Position numbers and translations under genes: made by a program | Shown: positions 1-7,416 of the stretch, piece by piece | Layout of the letters: each line of letters begins with the position of its first letter | How positions within the stretch are numbered: the stretch's first letter is position 1 | DNA from: Eutrophocola sp965661105 | Lineage (GTDB): Bacteria; Pseudomonadota; Gammaproteobacteria; Pseudomonadales; Pseudohongiellaceae | Length of the DNA: 32,608 bases | Assembly (NCBI GenBank): GCA_965661105.1 | Contig: CBFICR010000032.1 | Span: 1 to 32,608 of the forward strand | Direction of reading: 5' to 3' | Notes under the pieces: generated by a model | What the model saw: the letters and a program-made list of their open reading frames with translations, nothing else | What the model was told of the DNA's origin: nothing | The model's database searches: none

Positions 1-43
1 TGGCGCAGGGTGTTGGCCATTTACGCAAGGAAACGAAAGGCTG

Positions 44-892
44 TTACTGGATCGACAACAATTGTCCATGTCCCGGTATGCGACTGTCCACCCCCAACAG
101 GCGGGCCCCGGCCCACAAGGCGTGGGGCGTACTGCTCACAGCAGGAATGCCGGTGCGGGCTTCCACTGGCGCCAGGATTTCCAGCGTAGGCAAACCGCCG
201 CAGGACACCAGCATGGCATCGGCATCAGCCGCCATGCCCGCAACATCACTGCAGAAGGTAATCAACTGCTGCGGGGTCACGCTGTTAAGTTCGCCTATCG
301 CTTCAATTTCCAAACCCTTGACAACAGATACGTCAAAACCGTGTTCAGTCAAAAAGTCTTGCAGGCGCTTATTCACCTCGGCATTGTAGGCAGTAGCTGC
401 TACCAGGCGAGTGCCGCCCACTGCCCTGAGTCCTTCAATGACAGCTGTACTCATGGTCATTGACGGCAGACCGGTGGCGCTGATCAGACTTTGTGTCAGT
501 TGTTCATTGAAGGCCTGCCCCTTGTAGAAACTCAGTGAAGTCCCCATCAGCAGTATGCCTTGTGCACCGCGCTGCGCCAGCAATTCAGCTTTCGGAGCAA
601 TACGATCCAGTACGGCGTCGTAACCGTCCGGTGTCATGGATTCAAGACCGAGGGATTCGATCAGATATTCCATGTTCCCACTGTACATGGAGGCTGCCTC
701 TCCCGGCAGGGTGCCATTGGCAGGCGGAATCAGCAGACCAAGCTTGCTGGTGTTGTCGGTGTTTGCTGCCATTAGTTGCGCAGGCAAGGCTGCAGCAGAC
801 GTCAGGCTGGCCAATAGTGCCAGCAGATGTCGACGATGCTGGCTGTGCTTTTCGCCTGGAGGGTTTAAATCACTGGAAACATTTGAGGTCAT
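44..892 (-). CDS. Exported arylmalonate decarboxylase-like protein (Asp/Glu racemase superfamily)
   Basis: The 282-residue protein resembles bacterial arylmalonate decarboxylase (AMDase), which removes CO2 from disubstituted malonates without a cofactor. From residue 52 on it follows the AMDase pattern: LIPPANG at 54-60, the dioxyanion-hole stretch MGTSLSFYKG (116-125), and the catalytic cysteine in LVSCGGLP (Cys231). Glycine 117 occupies the position where the two-cysteine racemases of this superfamily carry their second cysteine, so decarboxylase chemistry fits better than racemisation. Residues 1-42 form an added N-terminus with a twin arginine (HRRHLLALLAS) and an Ala-rich stretch ending near AQLMA, which looks like a Tat-type signal. 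Described AMDases, as far as I recall, lack such a signal. A purine-rich AGAAG lies upstream of the ATG. A maleate isomerase-like or hydantoin racemase-like activity is possible. The natural substrate is unknown. Confidence 0.85.
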   Translation of the reverse strand: MTSNVSSDLNPPGEKHSQHRRHLLALLASLTSAAALPAQLMAANTDNTSKLGLLIPPANGTLPGEAASMYSGNMEYLIESLGLESMTPDGYDAVLDRIAPKAELLAQRGAQGILLMGTSLSFYKGQAFNEQLTQSLISATGLPSMTMSTAVIEGLRAVGGTRLVAATAYNAEVNKRLQDFLTEHGFDVSVVKGLEIEAIGELNSVTPQQLITFCSDVAGMAADADAMLVSCGGLPTLEILAPVEARTGIPAVSSTPHALWAGARLLGVDSRIPGHGQLLSIQ

Positions 893-1226
893 TGCATTTC
901 TTCTCTTGTTTCTTGCGTTCTTGCGTTCTTGCGTTCTTGCTTTCTTGCCTTCTTATTCTTTTTATAGGATGGGGGTATTGCGCCCACGGTACAGCAAAAT
1001 ATTCATACTATAAAAATGCTATCCTATATCACTATCTGAATATTTTCACAAAAGTCGGCTTTGCAGACGACTTGAGTAGATCTACACAATACTTAAAGAT
1101 ATCCAGTTAAGCACTAAACAATAATTGGAGTATTGGTTCATGAATCTTTCAGTTATGCTTTTAACCATGAATGCCCCGTATTTTATTTAAAGTAAAGCAA
1201 TCACAACTGTTTCGTTCCCTCTGATT
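893..1226. promoter_or_regulatory. Divergent intergenic region between AMDase-like gene and GST gene
   Basis: No convincing gene lies in these 334 bases; the frames crossing it are extensions of antisense frames. The left part holds an octamer tandem repeat. The middle and right parts are AT-rich, with two CCTATA-type sequences: ATCCTATA on the minus strand at 963-970 and CTATCCTATA on the plus strand at 1019-1028. The second is identical to ten bases of the putative LysR operator in front of the 8542 monooxygenase. Promoters for both flanking genes must be here, but I cannot assign -35/-10 pairs with confidence. Confidence 0.45.
910..949. repeat. Octanucleotide tandem repeat, five units of TTCTTGCN
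   Basis: Three perfect TTCTTGCG units (910-933) are followed by TTCTTGCT and TTCTTGCC, with degenerate partial units on both sides. On the minus strand this is a run of (C/G)GCAAGAA units that ends about 18 bases before the start codon of the AMDase-like gene. It is therefore in or next to that gene's 5' leader. The unit length is not a multiple of three, but the array lies outside the coding frame, so copy-number changes would alter promoter or leader spacing and leave the protein sequence unchanged. Confidence 0.8.
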
Positions 1227-1847
1227 ATGCCAACTCCTGTTCTTTATTCATTTCGTCGATGCCCCTATGCAATCCGGGCACGGATGGCCTTGTTCAATTC
1301 TGATATAGAACTGGAAATTCACGAAGTCTCCTTGAAAAACAAACCCCCGGCCATGCTGGATGTTTCCAGCAAGGGAACTGTTCCGGTGCTGGTTACCGAC
1401 ACCAAGGTGGTCGATGAGAGTCTGGATATTATGCTGTGGGCTTTAAATATTAATGACCCTGATGGCTGGTACTCTGAATATTCTGAAGCAGATAAAAAAA
1501 TTGCCATGCAGCTGATTAGCCAGAATGATGAAGAATTCAAGGGCTGGCTGGATAAGTATAAATACGCAGATCGCCATCCTGAATTTGAACAGGATTATTA
1601 TCGGGAAAAATGTGAAAACTATTTGTGGATACTGGAGACAGCTTTGCAGAAAAGTACGTACCTGATGGGAGACACTGTTTCCCTGGCAGACATGGCCATA
1701 TTCCCCTTTATTCGGCAGTTTTCCATGGTTGATCAACAATGGTTCGATCGTTGCCCTTTTCCGAATACCCGGCGCTGGCTCACCAGTCTTCTTGGTTCAC
1801 CTTTATTTGCGCGCGTCATGGCGAAAACACCAGCAAGTGTGAAATAG
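1227..1847 (+). CDS. Glutathione S-transferase family protein
   Basis: A 206-residue protein with a thioredoxin-fold N-terminal domain. It has YSFRRCPYAIRARMAL at 7-22, with Cys12 in a glutaredoxin/omega-like CPYA position. A TVPVL loop near residue 53 carries the cis-proline that contacts the glutathione backbone, and an E-S pair near 64 matches the gamma-glutamyl site. The C-terminal all-helical domain contains SLADMAIFPFIRQF, the N-capping-box helix typical of the family. A cysteine at the active position suggests thiol transfer or deglutathionylation chemistry in place of classical conjugation. The ATG is chosen because the GST fold begins immediately after it; no strong Shine-Dalgarno is visible. 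It stands alone on the plus strand, facing the catabolic operon tail-to-tail, and may belong to the same metabolism. Confidence 0.85.
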   Translation: MPTPVLYSFRRCPYAIRARMALFNSDIELEIHEVSLKNKPPAMLDVSSKGTVPVLVTDTKVVDESLDIMLWALNINDPDGWYSEYSEADKKIAMQLISQNDEEFKGWLDKYKYADRHPEFEQDYYREKCENYLWILETALQKSTYLMGDTVSLADMAIFPFIRQFSMVDQQWFDRCPFPNTRRWLTSLLGSPLFARVMAKTPASVK

Positions 1848-1868
1848 ATATTTCAGCGATATATCTAT
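1844..1868. terminator. Weak AT-rich inverted repeat between convergent genes
   Basis: ATAGATAT at 1844-1851 and ATATCTAT at 1861-1868 are perfect 8-base arms around a 9-base loop. They lie in the 33-base gap between the convergent GST and thiolase genes. The stem is entirely A/T-rich and lacks a clear following T-run, so termination is only a possibility. Confidence 0.25.
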
Positions 1869-1880
1869 AACTGTTTATCT

Positions 1881-3053
1881 TTATCTCTTTAACACCGTGG
1901 CAACACCCATTCCGCCACCAACACACAGTGCTGCCAAACCATGCACTGACTGTCTTTTCTGCATTTCATACAAAAGCGTGACCAGAATTCTTGCACCACT
2001 GGCGCCCACTGGATGACCCAGGGCAATAGCGCCCCCATTCACATTGACTATATCCTGGTTGAGTTTTAACGCCCGACATACTGCCAGTGACTGCGCGGCA
2101 AAGGCTTCATTCAGTTCAATCAGATCAATCTGCTCAAGAAAGAGACCGGTATTATCCAGCACCTTTTGTACCGCACTGATTGGACCAAGCCCCATAATTG
2201 CAGGATCTACTCCGGTTGAGGCACTGCCAAGGATTCGGGCCAATGCCTGCAAGCCCAACTGTTCGGCCTTTTCTTCTGACATCAGCAGTAATGCTGCGGC
2301 CCCGTCGTTTATCCCTGAAGCGTTGGCAGCTGTGACCGAACCGTCTTTTTGAAAAGCGGGTGACAAGGCACTGATACTTTCTTTTGTGACACCGGCTCTG
2401 GGATACTCATCAGTTTCAAATAATGATACCTGCCCCTTCCTGTCAGTAATTTCTACAGGAACGATTTCTTCAACAAATCGATTATCTGCCAACGCTTGCT
2501 GTGCCTTTTGCTGGCTACGGGCGGAAAAGGCATCCTGATCTTCGCGACTGATCCCGTATTGGCTTGCCACTCTTTCGGCAGTGATGCCCATGTGATAACC
2601 ATCAAAGGCATCAACCAAAGCCTCGCTCAACATACTGTCCACCAGCTCGCCATTTCCCATGCGATAGCCTTCACGAGCCTTGGGCAAAATGTAGGGAGCT
2701 GCACTCATGTTTTCCATGCCGCCGGCAATGACCACATCAGCTTGCCCGCTTTCAATCATGGCCATGGCGAGATTGACGGACTTCAACCCGGAACCGCATA
2801 TATTGTTAATAGTAGTGGCAGGAACACTTACTGGCAGGCCGGCTTTTATTGCAGCCTGCCTTGCAGGACCTTGACCCTGCCCGGCCTGCAACACGTTACC
2901 CATAATAACTTCATCGACTTCTTCAGCGCTGCATCCTGATCTCTGCAAAAGCGTCTTGATAACCATAGCGCCCAAATCGGAAGCGGTAATGGAAGATAAG
3001 GCACCACCAAATTTACCGATGGGGGTTCTTGCTGCTGCAACGATAACTGTCAT
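1881..3053 (-). CDS. atoB: Acetyl-CoA C-acetyltransferase (thiolase)
   Basis: A 390-residue thiolase, the usual length for bacterial acetoacetyl-CoA thiolases. It carries the nucleophilic cysteine in NNICGSGLKSV (Cys86), the histidine in GGAIALGHPVGASGAR (His347) and the second catalytic cysteine in CVGGGMG (Cys377). The NEAFAAQ motif typical of the family is also present. The reaction is reversible cleavage of acetoacetyl-CoA with CoA into two acetyl-CoA. It is the last gene of a leftward operon, 21 bases after the acetoacetyl-CoA synthetase gene, so thiolytic cleavage of the synthetase product is its most likely role here. AGGATC six bases before the ATG serves as the ribosome binding site. 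An alternative 3-ketoacyl-CoA thiolase specificity cannot be excluded from sequence alone. Confidence 0.95.
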   Translation of the reverse strand: MTVIVAAARTPIGKFGGALSSITASDLGAMVIKTLLQRSGCSAEEVDEVIMGNVLQAGQGQGPARQAAIKAGLPVSVPATTINNICGSGLKSVNLAMAMIESGQADVVIAGGMENMSAAPYILPKAREGYRMGNGELVDSMLSEALVDAFDGYHMGITAERVASQYGISREDQDAFSARSQQKAQQALADNRFVEEIVPVEITDRKGQVSLFETDEYPRAGVTKESISALSPAFQKDGSVTAANASGINDGAAALLLMSEEKAEQLGLQALARILGSASTGVDPAIMGLGPISAVQKVLDNTGLFLEQIDLIELNEAFAAQSLAVCRALKLNQDIVNVNGGAIALGHPVGASGARILVTLLYEMQKRQSVHGLAALCVGGGMGVATVLKR

Positions 3054-3074
3054 ATCTGGATCCTGGCTGTGGAC

Positions 3075-5048
3075 TTAGGATTGCAATTCAATCATGTTTT
3101 CATACAGGGCAAGACATTCCGCATTGGCCAAAGCCGTCGTATTTTTTACCGCCCTGCCGTGGATGGTATCGCGCACCGCGACCTCGGAAATCTTTCCTGA
3201 GCGGGTTCTGGGGATGGCATCAACCGCAATAATTTTACTGGGCACATGCCGGGGAGTAGCGCCCTCACGAATCTGTTTCTTGATGGCAGAGATCAATTCA
3301 TCATTTAAGGTTTTATCCGCATTCAATTTTACAAACAGGATCACACGCTGGTCCCCTTTCCAGTCCTGGCCTACTGCAATACATTCTTCTATGTCGGTGA
3401 TTTTTTCCACCTGCCGATAAATTTCCGCCGTTCCAATGCGCACACCACCGGGATTCAGGGTGGTGTCCGAGCGTCCATGAATCACAAAACCACCGGAGGG
3501 GCGTTTCTCGACAAAGTCGCCATGTGCCCAGAGGCCCGGGAAACGATTGAAATAGGCTTCCTGATAACGCGACCCATTATCATTCCAGAAACCAAGGGGC
3601 ATGGTGAGCTGGGCATTGCGACACACCAGTTCACCTGGCACCCCTGTTACCGGCTTTCCTTCGTCATCCACTGTATCGATATCCATGCCCAGCAAACTGC
3701 ATTGAAGTTCACCCCGATATACCGGCAGCAAGGGATTTCCCCCTAGAAAACACGCACAAATATCCGTGCCTCCGGAAATGGAAGCCACCTGGACATTGGC
3801 TTTGAATTGCTCATAGATATAATCAAAACTTGACGGGATCAGTGGTGAGCCAGTAGACAGAATCAGGCGCAGTGAATCAAGTTTGTGGGATGCTACTGGT
3901 TCAAGACCAACATTATTACAGGCATCAATCCATTTTGCCGAGGTGCCAAACACTGAAATATTTTCCTCATCAATCAAGTCCAGCAATCGATTACGTTTTG
4001 GATAAAAAGGATTTCCATCATAGGTAACCAGTGTTGCCTCAAGCGCCAGACCGGAAACTTGCCAGTTCCACATCATCCAGCCACAGGTGGTGAAATAGAA
4101 AAAGCGCTCGTCCGCACGTAAATCACAATGCAGCATCAATTCTTTTTTATGTTGCACTAACAGCCCCATGGCAGAGTGCACAATGCATTTGGGTTTTCCA
4201 GTTGTACCTGATGAAAAAAGAATGGCCAGCGGCGCATCATAGGGAAGACGCTGAAAAGGAATTGGACAAGGCTCATAAGGAGAAAGAAATTCCTCCAGCG
4301 TTATGCAATCAAAATTGAACATTGCCATTTCAGCAGAGGTATCAGCAAGCAAAATAATTTTTTTCAGTTGGCAGCCCTCGGCTACCGCTTTGATGGTGGG
4401 AATAACATCAATACCCTTCCCGCCGTATGAATAATCAGGAACTGCTAAAAGAATTTCAGGATTAATCTGACAGAGCCGGTCACTGGCCCCGGCGGGGCCA
4501 AAGTCTGGCGAGCAGGATGACCAGATTGCTCCAATTGCTGAAGTGGCCAGATAGCCAACTATCGCCTCAATATCATTGGTGACAATCGCTGCAACGCGAT
4601 CTCCCACCCCTATATTTTCAGCCTGGAATGCCTGCACCAGCCGGGAAACCTGATGGTAAAGCTGCTGGCGGGTAATAGTGCGGCGTGACCCGTCATCACG
4701 ATGAGCAATAATCGCCAGCCTGTCATCGGCGTTTTGTAGCAGATTCTCGGCATAATTAAGACGCGCATCAGGATAAAACTGAACCTTGCGCAACTCTTCA
4801 TCACCAATAAAAGCCTGCTCACCCTTGTCACCAATAATGCCTGAAAAATCCCACAGCGCATCGTGGAACTCCTCAGGTGAGTTTACAGACCATGCATGCA
4901 GCTCAGTGTAATTGTCCGGGGTAGCATGATGGTATTCGACGGTGGATTCAGCAAAACGCCACATCGCTGTTTCGTACTTTTTTGAATCAGCAAGAGACCA
5001 GAGAAGTGAGTTATTTGAAGTATCGTTGGGCATTGTAAGCGCGGGCAT
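3075..5048 (-). CDS. aacS: Acetoacetyl-CoA synthetase (acetoacetate-CoA ligase)
   Basis: A 657-residue cytosolic adenylate-forming ligase that activates acetoacetate with ATP and CoA. Visible signatures are the N-terminal acetoacetate/acetyl-CoA synthetase cap with FYPDARLNYAENLL (91-104), the P-loop FSSGTTGKPK (278-287), the GWMMWN motif of the acetoacetate ligases, the hinge region GRSDTTLNPGGVRIG and the C-terminal RSGKISE lysine (about Lys619). Length and the WMMWN / GGTDICACF motifs separate it from ordinary acetyl-CoA synthetase. It is flanked by the thiolase (21 bases) and the Rieske ferredoxin (25 bases) in one operon. This implies that the neighbouring catabolic pathway releases free acetoacetate. 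Either ATG (residue 1 or 6) could be the start; neither has a strong ribosome binding site. Confidence 0.93.
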   Translation of the reverse strand: MPALTMPNDTSNNSLLWSLADSKKYETAMWRFAESTVEYHHATPDNYTELHAWSVNSPEEFHDALWDFSGIIGDKGEQAFIGDEELRKVQFYPDARLNYAENLLQNADDRLAIIAHRDDGSRRTITRQQLYHQVSRLVQAFQAENIGVGDRVAAIVTNDIEAIVGYLATSAIGAIWSSCSPDFGPAGASDRLCQINPEILLAVPDYSYGGKGIDVIPTIKAVAEGCQLKKIILLADTSAEMAMFNFDCITLEEFLSPYEPCPIPFQRLPYDAPLAILFSSGTTGKPKCIVHSAMGLLVQHKKELMLHCDLRADERFFYFTTCGWMMWNWQVSGLALEATLVTYDGNPFYPKRNRLLDLIDEENISVFGTSAKWIDACNNVGLEPVASHKLDSLRLILSTGSPLIPSSFDYIYEQFKANVQVASISGGTDICACFLGGNPLLPVYRGELQCSLLGMDIDTVDDEGKPVTGVPGELVCRNAQLTMPLGFWNDNGSRYQEAYFNRFPGLWAHGDFVEKRPSGGFVIHGRSDTTLNPGGVRIGTAEIYRQVEKITDIEECIAVGQDWKGDQRVILFVKLNADKTLNDELISAIKKQIREGATPRHVPSKIIAVDAIPRTRSGKISEVAVRDTIHGRAVKNTTALANAECLALYENMIELQS

Positions 5049-5073
5049 TAATCATCAATAGAAATATTGTGTT

Positions 5074-5442
5074 TTATACAGTATTTTCAGACACATGTTC
5101 GAGCCTCACATACACGTGTCCGCTTTCATCAATCTTTAATTCCAGAGACTGCAAGGATTGCCCTTCGCAAGGACCGGAAATACATAGCCCTGACGGTATA
5201 TCGAACCGGGCTCCATGCCCATGGCAGGCTATATAAGTACGATCGGAAGTAAGATATTCATTCTTACGCCAGGCCATTGGAGAGCCGGGCCAATGGGGAC
5301 AGTCATTTTTATACGAGTGCAGGACAGAACCTTGCCGAACTACAAACAGGGTATCCTGCCCTTTGTCCAGAGGATCAAAACCCAGGGCAGCGCCGTCCTG
5401 TAATTCTTCGAGATGGCAAAGCTTTATAAATGAAGTAATCAA
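5074..5442 (-). CDS. Rieske [2Fe-2S] ferredoxin-like protein
   Basis: A 122-residue protein consisting of one Rieske domain. The first ligand pair is CPH (Cys48, His50) and the second CHGH (Cys73, His76), separated by 22 residues. It resembles the small ferredoxin components of ring-hydroxylating dioxygenases, which pass electrons to an oxygenase. No oxygenase alpha or beta subunit and no ferredoxin reductase is encoded in the window. It lies in the operon between the extradiol-type dioxygenase (23 bases) and acetoacetyl-CoA synthetase, so it might donate electrons to, or maintain the iron of, that dioxygenase, or serve an oxygenase encoded elsewhere. The start is unusual: the only standard start in frame before the domain is TTG, with a TAA 15 bases upstream of it, and no clear ribosome binding site. 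Translation may depend on coupling to the upstream gene. Confidence 0.85.
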   Translation of the reverse strand: MITSFIKLCHLEELQDGAALGFDPLDKGQDTLFVVRQGSVLHSYKNDCPHWPGSPMAWRKNEYLTSDRTYIACHGHGARFDIPSGLCISGPCEGQSLQSLELKIDESGHVYVRLEHVSENTV

Positions 5443-5465
5443 AACAATAACGTTGAATTACTTTG

Positions 5466-6398
5466 TTATTCTTTAGCCGGAGGCGGCCCACCACTGGGGA
5501 ACCATTTGTCTCGGTGCTGAAACAGAAATATCTGCGAGGTATCTTCAGTAGACAGGACTTCTCTGGCCGTCCATTCATCATCATGAATATCCATATCCGC
5601 ATCGTATTCCACATGACAGCCAAAGGGACTGTTGAAATACCAGAACCAGTTGGAGCCAAATATATGGCGACCCGGCCCCCAAAAAGACTCATAACCTTTC
5701 TCTACAAAACGCGTCCCCGCCTGCATCACCTCACTGGGACCCCCCATATGGAAAGTAAAATGTTCGCAGCCCTGCAGGAATGGCGGTGTCTGAATCATGA
5801 ATAATGTATGGTGATCCCGGGTACCAGCCGGACGCAGAAATGGCCCGGCGTTGGTAAAACGATCTGTACAACGAAAGCCAAGACGTTGTGTATAAAAAGC
5901 CTCTGCCCTGGCAACATCAGGCACGAAATAGACCACATGAGACAGGCTTCTGGGTTTTGGTGCGGCGTCAGGGTCTGCAGCGGAAACATTAACAGGCCGC
6001 TGCGGCGGTGCACCAGGAGCATTGACCGTTTCAGCCGGTAAGTCGATGGCTTTACGTACTGTTATCTGAAAGCCCAGAGTAAAGCCAAGGTCATCATTGG
6101 CCTCAAGAGAACCATCATCAAGTACCTTTACTTCCCGGTCTTTGCCCAGTTCCTCAGCAATTTCATCCAGCGTATTCTGGTCGGCCACACCATAAATAGT
6201 TTTTCGCAAGGTGTTACCCGTAGGTAGTGCCGGTGGCAGTGAAGCATCATCTTTAGGCAGGACAATAATAGACGTACCATCCAGGCCCTCAAAGCGGCCA
6301 TCACCTACTGAATCCAAACCATAATCAATCAGGTATTGTTCACAGTCTTGTACATTTTCCACGCCAAAAACCAACGCATCTGGACCAATTATGTTCAT
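5466..6398 (-). CDS. Two-domain VOC-family extradiol-type ring-cleavage dioxygenase (predicted)
   Basis: A 310-residue protein with two vicinal-oxygen-chelate modules, the architecture and length of type I extradiol dioxygenases such as 2,3-dihydroxybiphenyl dioxygenase. The N-terminal module (1-115) has lost metal ligands. The C-terminal module (about 151-275) has a full 2-His-1-carboxylate set: SLSHVVYF (His154), CEHFTFHMGG (His213) and FGCHVEYDADMD (Glu264). An Ala/Pro-rich linker (126-150) joins the two. The expected reaction is Fe(II)-dependent cleavage of a dihydroxylated aromatic ring. It lies second in the leftward operon, after the GST, and AGAAGAGA precedes the ATG. Generic database labels such as glyoxalase would miss the likely role. 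Hydroquinone-, catechol- or pyrogallol-type substrates cannot be told apart by reading. Confidence 0.8.
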   Translation of the reverse strand: MNIIGPDALVFGVENVQDCEQYLIDYGLDSVGDGRFEGLDGTSIIVLPKDDASLPPALPTGNTLRKTIYGVADQNTLDEIAEELGKDREVKVLDDGSLEANDDLGFTLGFQITVRKAIDLPAETVNAPGAPPQRPVNVSAADPDAAPKPRSLSHVVYFVPDVARAEAFYTQRLGFRCTDRFTNAGPFLRPAGTRDHHTLFMIQTPPFLQGCEHFTFHMGGPSEVMQAGTRFVEKGYESFWGPGRHIFGSNWFWYFNSPFGCHVEYDADMDIHDDEWTAREVLSTEDTSQIFLFQHRDKWFPSGGPPPAKE

Positions 6399-6439
6399 AA
6401 TTTATCTCTTCTATTTTATCGCCACTATCTATATCTAAT

Positions 6440-6476
6440 ATCTATGTCTTAAATCTATGTCTTAAATCTGTCTTAA
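6440..6476. repeat. 13-bp tandem repeat in the GST-dioxygenase gap
   Basis: ATCTATGTCTTAA occurs twice in tandem (6440-6452, 6453-6465), followed by an 11-base variant lacking TA (6466-6476). It lies in the 112-base AT-rich gap between the GST and dioxygenase genes, the only large gap inside this operon. It could be simple slippage in non-coding DNA; no hairpin is evident. Confidence 0.6.
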
Positions 6477-6510
6477 ATCCACGATTATTCTTTTCTGCCT
6501 GGCCATCTTA

Positions 6511-7188
6511 TCAAAGGGGTTTGGGCGTAAAAACCAGTCCTTCCGCTTCCAGCTGGGCCATGGCTTCAGCCTCACGGGCAAGGGCTCGTTGTACAGCAGG
6601 CCTTTGCTCCATGCGGGTTCTATGCGCCGAAAAACTTTTGTAATCATTCACTGGAAAATCAGCGCCTTCTACGCGCCAGTATATCCAGAATAGATAGGCA
6701 TCGATTGCACTCCAGCTTTCACCATACCACCAGGGTTCCTCGCTGAGTCGATTATCTATCATACTGAAATATTCATGCATGGCCTGGCAACCTTTTTCCC
6801 AGACACTTCTTGCCGCCTCTTCAGTTGCAAAGAAATGTGGCATTCTGATTCGTGTCACTATTGGATGCAGTGTCGCCGAACAAAAACACAGGTCAGCCAA
6901 TTGACGAGCCGATGCCAATGCATCCGCAGCTTTTGGCATCAGGCCAGCTTCGGGAAAGCGCTGATCAAGATAGTTAATAATGGCGACATTTTCAGTAAGC
7001 GATTCACCCTCTATCACCAGAGCAGGAATCTTGCCCTTCGGATTAATTTTTTTGTAATCGGGGGATTTATGCTGACCTTTCATAAAACGAATAAGCTGCG
7101 TTTCAAATTTCACACCAGCTTCTTCCAGCGCGATGGCAGACACTCGTGCACAGGTGCCTGGCGCCATATAAAGTGTAATTGCAGTCAT
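6511..7188 (-). CDS. Glutathione S-transferase, beta-class-like (candidate cis-trans isomerase)
   Basis: A 225-residue GST. The N-terminal thioredoxin domain begins ITLYMAPGTCARVSAI; Cys13 matches the active cysteine of beta-class bacterial GSTs (PGxCS-type motif). NPKGKIPALVIEG (49-61) holds the cis-proline, and LTENVAIINYLD (63-74) matches the gamma-glutamyl contact site. The C-terminal helical domain has SAIDAYLFWIYWR, the family's conserved hydrophobic core helix. It is the promoter-proximal gene of the leftward operon, divergent from the LysR gene. Next to a ring-cleavage enzyme and, across the regulator, a fumarylacetoacetase-family enzyme, the likely role is glutathione-dependent isomerisation of a maleyl-type ring-cleavage product to its fumaryl isomer. 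That role is inferred from context. Conjugation or reductive dehalogenation remain alternatives. Confidence 0.87.
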   Translation of the reverse strand: MTAITLYMAPGTCARVSAIALEEAGVKFETQLIRFMKGQHKSPDYKKINPKGKIPALVIEGESLTENVAIINYLDQRFPEAGLMPKAADALASARQLADLCFCSATLHPIVTRIRMPHFFATEEAARSVWEKGCQAMHEYFSMIDNRLSEEPWWYGESWSAIDAYLFWIYWRVEGADFPVNDYKSFSAHRTRMEQRPAVQRALAREAEAMAQLEAEGLVFTPKPL

Positions 7189-7416
7189 ATTGGTTTCCCG
7201 GTTATTTTTGAAAGATAAAGTCGCCAGCTGTCCTTAGGCATTTACTTTCAGCATTCGAAATCAAGAAATGAGCGCCCCAGGCAAATTAGCCAGTGGCCAA
7301 ATCCTGTGATTACTGATTCCAGAATGGGATAACACCACTGCTGTTGATATTAATCCAATTGTTTGTTTTTATATTAATGTATTCATAATTCTTATAGGTT
7401 TGCAGAGGCGGGAAAT
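7189..7416. promoter_or_regulatory. Divergent control region between GST operon and lysR, with putative LysR operator
   Basis: The 228-base gap is AT-rich near the regulator. ATAATTCTTATAGG at 7385-7398 is the exact reverse complement of 8453-8466 in front of the FAD monooxygenase operon. Read leftward (CCTATAAGAATTAT), it is followed about 32 bases later by TAATAT (7352-7347 on the minus strand), a possible -10 for the GST operon without a good -35. That layout is typical of LysR-activated promoters. It also sits about 19 bases before the lysR ATG, a position suited to autorepression. GAGGCGGG just before 7417 is the lysR ribosome binding site. Confidence 0.55.

Noticed and set aside
910..949. 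Possible CRISPR-like array
   Set aside because: The units are 8 bases in direct contact, with no spacers; this is a simple tandem repeat.
535..1110. Plus-strand open frame of about 190 codons
   Set aside because: It lies largely antisense to the AMDase-like gene and then runs through low-complexity repeats. The product is rich in Cys/Leu runs generated by the octamer array and resembles no protein.
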